Below the pieces are notes generated by a model, which saw only the letters and a program-made list of their open reading frames with translations, made no database searches and had not been told where the DNA came from. Below are positions 5,651-14,314 of a DNA stretch of 48,410 bases, one piece after another. The stretch lies in assembly GCA_017517865.1 (NCBI GenBank), contig JAFWYB010000023.1:1-48410 (forward strand), given 5' to 3'. This DNA comes from Clostridia bacterium. GTDB lineage: Bacteria; Bacillota; Clostridia; Oscillospirales; Acutalibacteraceae. The translations under genes and the position numbers were made by a program. Position 1 is the first letter of the stretch; every line of letters starts with the position of its first letter.

Positions 5651-8155
5651 TTATTTTTTGCCCTTAGCTGCCTTTGCAGCTTCCTTTTCAGCCTTGATAG
5701 CTGCCTTCTGAGCTGCCTTTTCCTCATCAAGACGCTTCTGTTCGGCAAGCTGAGCTGCTCTTTCAGCCTCTACGCGGATCTTTGCTTCCTCATATTCGGC
5801 AGAGATTTCTTCCAGATGAGTGAAGTTTTCTTTCTCTTTGAAAATCTTTTCAGCGTCAAGGAAGGGCTTTGCAGCCTGATTGAAGCGTGCATGAACATCC
5901 ATTTCTGCCTTCTGCTCTTTAAGCACAGCCTCTTTTTCCTTCTTTACAGTTTTAATCTGAGCCTTGATTTCCTTTGTAAGAGCGGAGTTTTCCTTCTTGG
6001 CATCTTCAAGCTTGAGGTAAAGAGCCTTCATTGTTTCGTTGAGCTCGTCTTCCTTTTTATAAAGCTTGTCAAGTACGGTGAAGTCAGGTCTGACAAGGGC
6101 TTCGTTCTTATAATACTTTGTAACGGTGTTATAAGCGCGGATCTTATTTCTTGCAAGACCTACTGCAAATTCGCGGAAGTCCTTTTCATCCTCGTTTGTC
6201 TTGGGAAGAGCCTTTGCTTCTTTGAGCTCCTGCTTTGCAGCATCAATGTCAATTGACTTAACATAGTCAAGACCGAATTTATAAATTGTTTCGCAGAGCT
6301 TGAGCTTTCTTGCGGTAATCTCTGAAGAGAACTTATCAAGCTCTTTACATACGAACTGTGAAATTTCAATTTCTTCGTTATACTTAAGAGCATCTCTGTA
6401 AGCTTTTTTGTTAACCTTTTTGAGATTCTGATCTACAACGATAGGAGTCTTTGCTGCGGTTTCTCTTGCGTTACGGATAATATCAACTGCTTCAACAAGC
6501 TCTCTGTCGCCTAAGATGCCGTTGCCGTAGTCCTCAAAGAGAGCGCGTACACGAAGAACGCGGATGATCGATTTCTGCTTCTTTTCGTTGAAGTCGTACC
6601 AGAAATAGGGAACGATGTTCATAAACGCACCGATAGCGGAAACGATAATAAGAACAATGAGAAGTGATTTGAGAATTTCAGGGTCATAAAGAGCGGAGTA
6701 GGAGTTTGAATAGTTATCCTGACCCTCTGCGAGCTGTTCTGCGAGGATCTGACCTACGGTTTTACCCTCACCGAGCATACGGTTGAGAATTTCAGGTCTT
6801 GATGTAACAAGGAGTGCATTTTCTTTTGTAAGACCGTTCTTTTCATAGATGAAGGGAAGAACTGATGATGTTGCAAGAGTGATGACAGTACCGATTGTAC
6901 CTACTGCGGCAAACATACCGTCAATTCTTTCGCCTGACTTATACTGCTGATAGTCACGGATGTCAGCCTGGATTGCAGGGTTGAGGATATGAGCAAAGGA
7001 GCCCATAAATGCATTGAGATAGAGACAGCCCATAATAAGCCAGATTGTAATACCGGTTGTAACATCCTGAAGAACGGGAAGCATCATAAGAATGAATACA
7101 ACGTTGAAGATATTGGTTACAACAAGCACCATCTTTTTACCCCAACGGCGTATGCAGAAGGGCGCGAGAAGCATACCCCAGAGTGAAGCGTTACCGTAAA
7201 CGGTGTAAAGCAGACCGTATTCGTTACCGTCGCAGGCGCCGCCGTAGTTATAGAGCCAATACAGGATGTTAAGGTATGCACTTTCAAGGAAGCCGAGCCA
7301 GCCTGCCATTGAAATAATCCAGAAATACTTATTCTTTGCAACCTCTCTGAGTGCATCGATAAACTTGATTTTGATAACGTGGGTCTTTGCCTGAACGATT
7401 TTTTCTTCCGTACCCTTGTAAACAATGATGCAAAGAAGGATGCCGAGTACGGCAAGGATGGGCCACAAGAATCTGTAAACACGGATATCGGTTGTGTTGG
7501 TGTGGAAAATGTTTTTTGCAATGATGGGTGAGAAAAGGTTAACAACAGTGGGAGCAAAGGAGTAAACAACGCTCTTTACGGAAGTAACGTCTGCTCTTTC
7601 CTGAGTGTCGGGAGAAAGAACGTGGATGAGATTTTCATATCCGTCATAGAAGAAGTAGTAGAAGAAGTGAAGGAAAAGGTTAAGAACGAGAATAACTGCA
7701 CATTTTGATACGTAGGCAATGCTCTCGCCAAAGACCTGCTTGTTGCCAAAGATATTGGTAAGCAGACTTCCGAAGCCTTCATAGGGGAAATAAATCATAA
7801 GAAGACAGATAATGGCGGTGGGAATAGCCATGGAAACTATGTAGGGCCTGTATTTACCTGCTTTATTACGGGTGTTGTCAATGATATTTGCTCTGATGCC
7901 TGTAAGGAAAATGTTGGATAAAACAGCGATAACGTGCATCCAATACATATCCATAGCATCAACGCCGAGGGTGCTTGAAATAAGAGTGTTGCCTGTACCG
8001 AGAATACATGCAGTGCCGAGGGTTACTATCATATAGGCACCGATACCGCCGCCTGAATATGAAGCAATTTCCTTGAAGGTCATGTATCTGCCCGGCATAG
8101 GAATTTTCCAATAGGTTTTAATGTCTGATAGCTTGTTTTTAATATTTTCTACCAA
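5651..8155 (-). CDS. GPH (MelB-type) sugar:cation symporter with a long charged C-terminal extension
   Basis: Residues 1 to about 545 form a 12-helix MFS transporter of the glycoside-pentoside-hexuronide group: a loop like DNTRNKAGKYRPYI after helices 2-3, a central loop near 250-265, and ADIRDYQQYKSGERIDG before the last helices. Such proteins import sugars with Na+ or H+. The family is usually 450-500 residues; here about 290 more follow, rich in Lys, Glu and Ala and predicted helical or coiled-coil, ending in Ala/Lys repeats. It is not an EIIA domain like that of LacS. The start is TTG at 8155, decided by AAGGAGG 7 bases upstream. A palindrome overlaps the promoter. The substrate is unknown. 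Confidence 0.85.
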   Translation of the reverse strand: MVENIKNKLSDIKTYWKIPMPGRYMTFKEIASYSGGGIGAYMIVTLGTACILGTGNTLISSTLGVDAMDMYWMHVIAVLSNIFLTGIRANIIDNTRNKAGKYRPYIVSMAIPTAIICLLMIYFPYEGFGSLLTNIFGNKQVFGESIAYVSKCAVILVLNLFLHFFYYFFYDGYENLIHVLSPDTQERADVTSVKSVVYSFAPTVVNLFSPIIAKNIFHTNTTDIRVYRFLWPILAVLGILLCIIVYKGTEEKIVQAKTHVIKIKFIDALREVAKNKYFWIISMAGWLGFLESAYLNILYWLYNYGGACDGNEYGLLYTVYGNASLWGMLLAPFCIRRWGKKMVLVVTNIFNVVFILMMLPVLQDVTTGITIWLIMGCLYLNAFMGSFAHILNPAIQADIRDYQQYKSGERIDGMFAAVGTIGTVITLATSSVLPFIYEKNGLTKENALLVTSRPEILNRMLGEGKTVGQILAEQLAEGQDNYSNSYSALYDPEILKSLLIVLIIVSAIGAFMNIVPYFWYDFNEKKQKSIIRVLRVRALFEDYGNGILGDRELVEAVDIIRNARETAAKTPIVVDQNLKKVNKKAYRDALKYNEEIEISQFVCKELDKFSSEITARKLKLCETIYKFGLDYVKSIDIDAAKQELKEAKALPKTNEDEKDFREFAVGLARNKIRAYNTVTKYYKNEALVRPDFTVLDKLYKKEDELNETMKALYLKLEDAKKENSALTKEIKAQIKTVKKEKEAVLKEQKAEMDVHARFNQAAKPFLDAEKIFKEKENFTHLEEISAEYEEAKIRVEAERAAQLAEQKRLDEEKAAQKAAIKAEKEAAKAAKGKK

Positions 8156-8217
8156 TTTTATTCCTCCTTACGGATTTGCATCTGCTCTGAAAAAGCAGAT
8201 ACTTTTTGCATTTTCAC

Positions 8218-8266
8218 ATTATAACATAAAAAGAAACCGTTTGCCATAGTTTAAAGACAAACGGTT
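8218..8266 (-). promoter_or_regulatory. GPH transporter promoter with palindromic operator candidate
   Basis: On the minus strand TATAAT (8223-8218) is preceded by TGT, an extended -10. The region where -35 would lie is covered by a 9-bp inverted repeat, AACCGTTTG (8235-8243) and CAAACGGTT (8258-8266), spaced as for a dimeric repressor. ACGGTTGA occurs three times in the next 70 bases (near 8261, 8292 and 8326). Control by a sugar-responsive regulator is a reasonable inference. Confidence 0.6.
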
Positions 8267-8357
8267 GAAGATTATGAACTTTTTACAAACAGACGGTTGA
8301 TATTTAGGTTAAAATGACAACTTACGGTTGAAGGCACTGCGCATTGCGAATTAATAA

Positions 8358-9602
8358 TCAGCGTTTTGCTCCGCCCTTAGCACCCTTAGTGCCTCCGCCG
8401 AGCTTTACGCCCTGAAGCACGTTTGAATCAAAGGTGTAGGTGATACCTTCGTTTTCTCTTTCACGCTTTCTTGCATATGAAATCATCTTGTCGAGAAGCT
8501 CGGAGTATTTAACACCGAGAGGCTCCCAAAGATAGAATGAAAGTGAGCCGGGAATGGTGTTGATTTCGTTGAGCCAGATCTGCTTTGTTTCGGTGTTCAT
8601 CATAAAGTCGATACGGGAAACACCGTTACAGCCAAGACACTTGAAGGCCTTTATTGCAAGCGCACGTATTTCGTCTCTCTGCTCAGGTGTGATGTCGGCG
8701 GGAATCTTTCTCTTGAGAGTAGCCATACCCTTGCTGCCTGAGGGGGAGGACTTGACACCGCCCTTTACACCGCCTTTTGCGCCCTTTGCCGAGCCGTCAC
8801 CGATATACTTTTCTGCGAAGGTGAGGATTTTATCGCTTGAAACGGGTTCTTCACATTCAGAAGCTTCTGCTGTTTCGTAGTCGCCTAAAACAGAACAGTT
8901 GATTTCCTTGAGGTTCTGCACTGCGGTTTCAACGAGTACCTTTGTAGCGTAGTGGAAGGCAGTATCAAGTGAGTCGAAAAGCTCACTTCTGTTTTCAGCC
9001 TTTGAAATACCGATTGATGAGCCGAGGTTAACGGGCTTTACGATAACGGGGTAACCGATAGTGCTTTCAATTTCCTCAACGATTGCACCACTGTTTTCGT
9101 CGTACTGATTGCCTGTGTAGCACTTGCAGTCGAGCACGGGGATACCGTTATCCTTGAGTACGGTTTTCATAACGTATTTATCCATGCCTACTGCTGAAGA
9201 GAGCACGTCACAGCCAACATAGGGAATGTTGAACATCTTGAGATAGCCCTGAAGAGTACCGTCTTCAACGTTTGTGCCGTGGACGATTGGGAAGGCAATA
9301 TCAATATAGTCGTAAACGCCCTTTGAGAAAAGCTTCTGAGGATACTTTATAAGCTGTGTTTTATCACCCTCATTGACCATAATAACTCTCTGGCTTTCCG
9401 AAAGAAGCTTCTTTATATCGGTATAGGCTTCGATTTTGCCGATATTCTCACCTACGTAAAACTCGTTGTTCTTCGTTATGTAGATGGGAATGATATCATA
9501 TTTATCCCTGTTGAGGTAGCCCATAGCCTGAATTGCTGAAATGATTGAAATTTCGTGCTCAACGGTCTTACCGCCGAACATAACGCCTACCTTGATTTTC
9601 AT
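8358..9602 (-). CDS. ddl: D-alanine--D-alanine ligase with Gly/Lys-rich insert and tail
   Basis: This ATP-grasp enzyme joins two D-alanines for the peptidoglycan stem. It shows MFGGKTVEHEISI at the N-terminus, FPIVHGTNVEDGTLQGYL, the ATP-binding PVIVKPVNLGSSIGI, and the C-terminal SRIDFMM and WLNEINTIPGSLS metal-binding motifs. At 414 residues it is longer than the usual 300-370. The extra length is a low-complexity insert around residues 268-291 (SAKGAKGGVKGGVK) and a similar tail at the extreme C-terminus (TKGAKGGAKR). The ribosome site AAAGGTG precedes ATG 9602. It lies downstream of the murF-type gene on the same strand, separated by a repeat element, and may be cotranscribed with it. Confidence 0.93.
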   Translation of the reverse strand: MKIKVGVMFGGKTVEHEISIISAIQAMGYLNRDKYDIIPIYITKNNEFYVGENIGKIEAYTDIKKLLSESQRVIMVNEGDKTQLIKYPQKLFSKGVYDYIDIAFPIVHGTNVEDGTLQGYLKMFNIPYVGCDVLSSAVGMDKYVMKTVLKDNGIPVLDCKCYTGNQYDENSGAIVEEIESTIGYPVIVKPVNLGSSIGISKAENRSELFDSLDTAFHYATKVLVETAVQNLKEINCSVLGDYETAEASECEEPVSSDKILTFAEKYIGDGSAKGAKGGVKGGVKSSPSGSKGMATLKRKIPADITPEQRDEIRALAIKAFKCLGCNGVSRIDFMMNTETKQIWLNEINTIPGSLSFYLWEPLGVKYSELLDKMISYARKRERENEGITYTFDSNVLQGVKLGGGTKGAKGGAKR

Positions 9603-9655
9603 TTATATATCACCTTTCTTATGAATTCGGAATTACGGTCGCAACTGACCCTTTT

Positions 9656-9973
9656 CAATGCGCAATTCGCAATTCGCAATGCGCAATTGTGGTCGCAACC
9701 GACTGTGGATTAAATATTCAGAGCCTACCTGCGTAAGATAGGTTTTGTGAAACGATAAAAGAGTTAATAATTTCTGCCGTTTAAATATATGTTTGTTTTA
9801 AACAAAACAGTTCGCCGGGTAAAGCTTTGTTTTATTATCCTTGTAAAAGCGGATTATCAGGAACGGAGTGACCATTCATTTTGTATTTTGCATTTACCTT
9901 GGCGGGCTGATGCTCACTATTTTATTAAGCCTTCCCCGCGATTGCGCATTGTGCATTGCGAATTGCGAATTTT
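9656..9973. repeat. Heptad-repeat bounded intergenic element between murF and ddl
   Basis: Tandem degenerate heptads of the type GCGCAAT/TCGCAAT occupy 9656-9689, and their inverted counterparts (GCGCATTGTGCATTGCGAAT) occupy 9938-9973, so the ends can pair. This fills the 378-base gap between genes, and nothing coding is evident inside. Single heptad remnants also occur near 8338, 13460 and 43002. Confidence 0.7.
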
Positions 9974-9980
9974 AACGAAG

Positions 9981-11555
9981 TTAATAGTTATCGGGGAGGT
10001 CGTTTTCAAGAAGGACAACCTTTTTTCTACCCTGAGAATTTACAGCGTAAACGTGGCTGAGAGCTTCGTTTATATTGTTTGCAACGAAAATACGGCTTTC
10101 ATCGTACTTCTCATCAACAAGGCCTGCCTTGATGGGCAAAGCCTGCTTCTGACCTACCAGAACAACATAATCGCAGACCGAAGCGGCATTTCTGCCGAAT
10201 TCACGGTTAAGCTCATCCTGCTTTTCGCCAAGCTCAACCATACCGGGAGTTACAAGAATCTTGTAGCCGTTAAAGAGGCTGAGAGCCTCAAGAGCCGCCT
10301 TTGTGCCGCTGGGGTTTGAGTTGTAGGCATCGTCAATAATTGTCATATTGCCTTTATCGGAAAGCTGAAGTCTGTGAGGTACGCCTTCGAGCTTTCTTAC
10401 CTGAGGTCTGATTTCCTTAAGGGTCATACCCATTTTGTGGCTGATTGCAATTGCGCCCGTGATGTTGAGCACGTTATGTCTGCCGATAAGCTTTGTTGAA
10501 AATTCCTCGGTTTCGCCGTCGCGTGTGCGTACCGAGAAGGTTGTACCTCTTTCGCTTACGGAAAGGTCATAGGCAACATAGTCAGCCTCGCCGCCGATGC
10601 TGTATGAAATATAGGGACGCTTACTGCCGTGAGCCTTTATGTTTTCATCGTCGCCGTTAAGGAAGAGCATACCGCCCTCGGGAAGTGAATCGGCAAGCTC
10701 AAATTTTGTGTTCTTTACCGCATCAAGAGTCTTGAAGGATTCAAGGTGCTGAGGGCCGATTGAGGTGATAACACCGTGGTGAGGATGAACAATATCGCAA
10801 AGCTCCTTGATATCGCCTACCCATTTTGCGCCCATTTCGCAGACGAAAATTTCGTGGGTAGCCTTTAGTGAGCCGCGGATAGTCTTGACAACACCCATAG
10901 GTGTGTTATAGCTTTCGGGTGTCATAAGCACATCGTACTTGCCCTTGAGAAGAGTTGTAAGATAATATTTAACGCTGGTTTTGCCGTAAGAGCCGGTGAT
11001 ACCGATAATTTTAAGGTCGGGACATTTTCTGAGCAATTTTTTTGCATCATTGGTGTAATAACGGTTGATGCTGAGCTCCATAGGCTTGTTTATGAGGTTT
11101 GCAGCAAGGCAGAAAACGGGGGAAAGCATATAGACACCTGCAAGAGCAGCGAGAATAAAAGATTCTCTGTTTGCACCGAGAGCCCATACGGAAACGGGAA
11201 TAACCGCAAGAAGAACAAGAAGAGCCTCGGTTAAGAGCATTCTCTTTACTCTCGCAGTATAAACGAGGGGCTTTTTTGCCTTTTTAGGCTTTTCTGAAGG
11301 AATTGCAAGAAGGAAAACAGCCGCACTGGCAAAAAGCTTTACCGTAAGGTTGGTTTCGGGCACTATTGCTATGCACAGAAGGAGTGAAAGAAGCACATGC
11401 TTTACATATTTTTTCGCGTTTTCGCTTATCCATTTTGTATGTGTATCAAAGCGGTAGGAGTTCAGCTGAAAAAAGTGCATTGAGTCAACAAGGCTCATAG
11501 CGGTGGGAATAACAAAAAGTACAGCACAGACTGCAAGTAAAACCGTATTTAACAT
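9981..11555 (-). CDS. MurF-type Mur ligase with N-terminal membrane domain
   Basis: The 524-residue protein has about 160 N-terminal residues with four to five hydrophobic segments, then a Mur ligase. The ligase shows the ATP-binding P-loop GITGSYGKTS (185-194), the EMGAKWVGDI segment, the HNVLNITGAIA motif and the C-terminal DDAYNSNP motif typical of MurF. MurF adds D-Ala-D-Ala to UDP-MurNAc-tripeptide. Canonical MurF is soluble and about 450 residues; the membrane anchor is the unusual part. Its start lies 14 bases after the alpha/beta hydrolase stop, with AAAGGAG 6 bases ahead, so the two form an operon. Co-location with ddl supports a role in cell-wall synthesis. It could be a MurF paralogue with a modified substrate. 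Confidence 0.85.
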   Translation of the reverse strand: MLNTVLLAVCAVLFVIPTAMSLVDSMHFFQLNSYRFDTHTKWISENAKKYVKHVLLSLLLCIAIVPETNLTVKLFASAAVFLLAIPSEKPKKAKKPLVYTARVKRMLLTEALLVLLAVIPVSVWALGANRESFILAALAGVYMLSPVFCLAANLINKPMELSINRYYTNDAKKLLRKCPDLKIIGITGSYGKTSVKYYLTTLLKGKYDVLMTPESYNTPMGVVKTIRGSLKATHEIFVCEMGAKWVGDIKELCDIVHPHHGVITSIGPQHLESFKTLDAVKNTKFELADSLPEGGMLFLNGDDENIKAHGSKRPYISYSIGGEADYVAYDLSVSERGTTFSVRTRDGETEEFSTKLIGRHNVLNITGAIAISHKMGMTLKEIRPQVRKLEGVPHRLQLSDKGNMTIIDDAYNSNPSGTKAALEALSLFNGYKILVTPGMVELGEKQDELNREFGRNAASVCDYVVLVGQKQALPIKAGLVDEKYDESRIFVANNINEALSHVYAVNSQGRKKVVLLENDLPDNY

Positions 11556-11569
11556 AATGTACTCCTTTC

Positions 11570-12340
11570 TCAGTAGGGTATATTCATAAAGGATGAAAGC
11601 ACTCTGCCGAATTGGTCACGGCACTCAAGGAACGAGTAATGCCCCGCGCCCTCAAACTTTACAAGACCTGCATCAGGCATAAGCTTTTCCATTGTAAGAG
11701 CGTCTGAAAGAGGTGTTGCGTCGTCGAGAGTACCCCAGACTAAAAGTGTGGGAGCCTTTACGTTGGGCATAAGGTCACACAAATCCTCGTTGACAACTCT
11801 TACGAGAGTCTGGCGCATAACGGGTGACGCCGCATTGTAGTCTGCTGAGCCGTTTTTTCTGCGAAGATTTTCAAGAGCCTCGGGGAACATCTTCTGCACG
11901 GGCGCAGAGGAATAAATGCTCTTTGTTGCCTTATATATTTTCTGCTTTGTTTTCTGCTTGAGAGTCTTTTTAGGCTTTACGCCTGCTGCGTCGATAAGAA
12001 CAACCTTTTCAATTTCAAAGGGAAGCTCTCTTGAGCAAAGCTTGATAATTACTCTGCCGCCGAAGGAATGACCCATAACGGTGATTTTTGAGGGACTGTA
12101 TTCCTTTAAAAATTCAATGACAAAATCTACATAATCGTCAACACACCAGGGCTCGGCGGGCTCGTCGCTTTCACCAAAGCCGGGCATATCCATAGCCAAC
12201 ACCCGGTACCTCTGAGCGAGAATTGAAATCATATGCTCGTGAAGTGTGATATTGCTTCCCCAACCGTGAAGAACAACTACAATTTCACCTTCACCGCGGT
12301 CAACGTAATTTATATTAAGTCCGTTAACTGTTTTGTTCAA
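11570..12340 (-). CDS. Alpha/beta-fold hydrolase
   Basis: This 256-residue cytoplasmic protein has the alpha/beta hydrolase fold. It shows the oxyanion-hole HGWGSN (25-30), the nucleophile elbow VMGHSFGG with Ser92, the acid region LVWGTLDDATPL, and the catalytic His in GAGHYSFLE. The substrate cannot be predicted. The start is TTG at 12340: a TGA lies in frame three codons upstream and AAGGA is 10 bases ahead. It is first in the unit with the membrane MurF-type ligase (14-base gap). This hints at a cell-envelope role, but the link rests only on position. Confidence 0.85.
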   Translation of the reverse strand: MNKTVNGLNINYVDRGEGEIVVVLHGWGSNITLHEHMISILAQRYRVLAMDMPGFGESDEPAEPWCVDDYVDFVIEFLKEYSPSKITVMGHSFGGRVIIKLCSRELPFEIEKVVLIDAAGVKPKKTLKQKTKQKIYKATKSIYSSAPVQKMFPEALENLRRKNGSADYNAASPVMRQTLVRVVNEDLCDLMPNVKAPTLLVWGTLDDATPLSDALTMEKLMPDAGLVKFEGAGHYSFLECRDQFGRVLSSFMNIPY

Positions 12341-12410
12341 ATAGGCTCATTCCTTTCAGACAGTATTTATTATATGAAAAGTTTATATGCATAGTAACCC
12401 ATTCTAAAGC

Positions 12411-12419
12411 ATTATATCA
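12411..12419 (-). promoter_or_regulatory. Promoter of the hydrolase/murF unit
   Basis: TGATATAAT on the minus strand is a perfect extended -10 element, about 70 bases before the TTG start. The -35 region (TGGAAA) is poor. Confidence 0.55.
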
Positions 12420-12506
12420 CAACAGTTTCGTAATTTCCATATTTCGGGAGCAATTTTCCTCTTTTTATAAAAATTTTTTCTCTGCTATTTATTTTTTGTA
12501 TTTTTG

Positions 12507-12515
12507 TGGTAAAAT
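12507..12515 (+). promoter_or_regulatory. Promoter of the thioredoxin-reductase-like gene
   Basis: TGGTAAAAT (extended -10, TAAAAT at 12510-12515), about 50 bases before the start codon. No clear -35 box. Confidence 0.5.
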
Positions 12516-12563
12516 AGACTAAGAATAAGGCAAAGCCGGAATGAGTGCGAAGGGAGAAGGCTT

Positions 12564-13460
12564 ATGTATGACATAATTATCATCGGTGGCGGACCTGCAG
12601 GTCTCACCGCGGCATTATACGGTGTCAGAAGCGGCAGAAGGGTGCTTCTTTTTGAAAAAACAGGCTACGGGGGACAGATTGCAAAAAGTCCGCTTGTTGA
12701 AAATTACCCGGGTATAAGAGCGGCAAGCGGTATGGAGCTTTCAGAGATTCTGCGCGGCCAGGCTGAGAGCTTCGGCTGTGAATTCAGAAAGGAAAGGGTA
12801 CTTTCCGTAACTGACGGTGACATTAAAAAAATCACAACCTCAAAGGGCGAGTATGAGGCAAGAGCGGTAATTTTTGCTCTCGGCACCGAGGAAAGAATGC
12901 TCGGCCTTGAAAATGAAGAAAAATATGTGGGCAGAGGTCTTTCCTACTGTGCCTACTGTGACGGAAACTTTTTCAGAAACCGTGAGGTTGCCGTTATCGG
13001 CGGCGGTAATACCGCAGTGCAGGACGCTTTATATCTTTCGGATATATGCAAAAAAATATACCTCGTTCACCGTAGAAATGAATTCAGAGCGGAAAGCAGT
13101 CTCGTTGAAAAGGCAAGGCTCAGAGAAAATATAGAGTTCGTGACCGACAGTGTGCCCGTTGAAATCGGCGGTACACCCATTGTGCAGTGTCTTAAGGTAA
13201 AAAACAAGCTCACCGAAGTGGAAAGGGAGCTTTCGGTAAACGGTGTCTTTGCGGCAATCGGTCAGATACCTCAGACGAAGGAGTTTTCGGATATACTGCC
13301 TCTTGACGAAGGAGGTTACGTAATTGCAGGCGAGGACTGCACCGTAAGAGACGGCATTTACGTTTGCGGTGACTGCAGAAAAAAAGAAATCCGCCAGCTT
13401 ACAACGGCGGTAAGTGACGGTACTGTTGCGGCGACAAAGGCCGTGGCATTTGTAGGATAA
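12564..13460 (+). CDS. Thioredoxin reductase family FAD/NAD(P)-dependent oxidoreductase
   Basis: The 298-residue flavoprotein has the N-terminal FAD motif GGGPAGLTAA (8-17), the redox-active pair C129-A-Y-C132 followed by DG, the second dinucleotide motif VIGGGNTAVQDA (144-155), and the C-terminal FAD motif YVCGDCR near 272. This is the low-molecular-weight TrxB layout, passing electrons from NAD(P)H to a thioredoxin-like partner through the Cys pair. It is slightly shorter than E. coli TrxB (about 320). After GD the usual Ala/Val is Cys (GDCR), a mild variation. The ribosome site AGGGAGAAGG precedes ATG 12564. It is monocistronic and its partner is not nearby. It may be a paralogue, since ferredoxin-type reductases exist in Clostridia. 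Confidence 0.85.
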   Translation: MYDIIIIGGGPAGLTAALYGVRSGRRVLLFEKTGYGGQIAKSPLVENYPGIRAASGMELSEILRGQAESFGCEFRKERVLSVTDGDIKKITTSKGEYEARAVIFALGTEERMLGLENEEKYVGRGLSYCAYCDGNFFRNREVAVIGGGNTAVQDALYLSDICKKIYLVHRRNEFRAESSLVEKARLRENIEFVTDSVPVEIGGTPIVQCLKVKNKLTEVERELSVNGVFAAIGQIPQTKEFSDILPLDEGGYVIAGEDCTVRDGIYVCGDCRKKEIRQLTTAVSDGTVAATKAVAFVG

Positions 13461-13534
13461 TGCGCAATGCGCAATCGCGCTGAAGGCGGTTGAAAAACAT
13501 AGCCTTCGTCCGCCGATAGCAGGTGAATAAATGC

Positions 13535-13563
13535 AAAAAAGACGGATTTTTCCGTCTTTTTTT
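13535..13563. terminator. Bidirectional terminator between convergent genes
   Basis: AAAAAAGACGGA-TTTT-TCCGTCTTTTTT is a symmetric stem with A- and T-runs. It serves the reductase gene on the plus strand and the membrane-protein gene ending at 13562 on the minus strand. Confidence 0.85.
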
Positions 13564-14314
13564 ACGTTAACATATCATATTGAGCATAAAATTCTTCAAG
13601 GTGCTTTATTTCGTCCTCTGAAAGATTATCCCATTCGGGGTCGGGGTCATTAGAAGCGCGCTTCTGAACGTAAACCTTTATGCCGCTTTGCTCAGTCATT
13701 TCCTTGAGCTTTACTATATCTGAAAATTCCTTGAACTCCTCAATGCCGAAGCTCATGCAGTCATCAGAGCTTATATACAGCTCAACATAGGCGTGCATTT
13801 CTTCAAAGCCGCCGTATCGCCAATATTCGGCAACGGGGTAAATTTTAATGAATTTAAGCTCATCATACCCGTGCTTGCTTTTCAGCTCACCCGTTATACC
13901 GTAGTTTTTAACGGTGTAATCGTCTGTGATAACGGTTTTTGCAGAAACGCCGAAAAACATAAGCACAAGACTAACGGTAAGACCGATAACAATAAAAATT
14001 TTCAAAAGAAGGCTCGACCTTCTTTTTTCTTTTTCGTGAAGCTGACCGAGCATGGCAGTGTCGGCAATATCCTTTTCTTTTCTGCAAAATCGGTTAATCA
14101 TAATCCATAAAAAGCCGAAGGTAAAAAAGCCGAGAGGCAACGACAAGGATGCAAGAAGCGGAAAGGTAAAGGCGATTACATCCTCAGTCTCTCTCAGATC
14201 TTTTTCTGCTATATAACTTATAAATTCATTGAGAAACAGAGAAAAAATCAGAGCGAAAAAGCGCAGTGTGACGATATCGGCAGAAAGCTTTTTTTCGGGA
14301 CTTTCCGAGCTCAT
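13562..14314 (-). CDS. Hypothetical membrane protein
   Basis: I do not recognise this 250-residue protein. It has hydrophobic segments at about residues 17-36, 48-74 and 104-124, then a soluble C-terminal half of about 125 residues with many acidic and aromatic residues, ending in an acidic helix. It may be a small sensor or structural membrane protein. The start overlaps the stop of the iron-dependent alcohol dehydrogenase gene by one base (TAATG), so the two are translationally coupled. The stop codon sits directly against the bidirectional terminator. Confidence 0.75.
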   Translation of the reverse strand: MSSESPEKKLSADIVTLRFFALIFSLFLNEFISYIAEKDLRETEDVIAFTFPLLASLSLPLGFFTFGFLWIMINRFCRKEKDIADTAMLGQLHEKEKRRSSLLLKIFIVIGLTVSLVLMFFGVSAKTVITDDYTVKNYGITGELKSKHGYDELKFIKIYPVAEYWRYGGFEEMHAYVELYISSDDCMSFGIEEFKEFSDIVKLKEMTEQSGIKVYVQKRASNDPDPEWDNLSEDEIKHLEEFYAQYDMLT

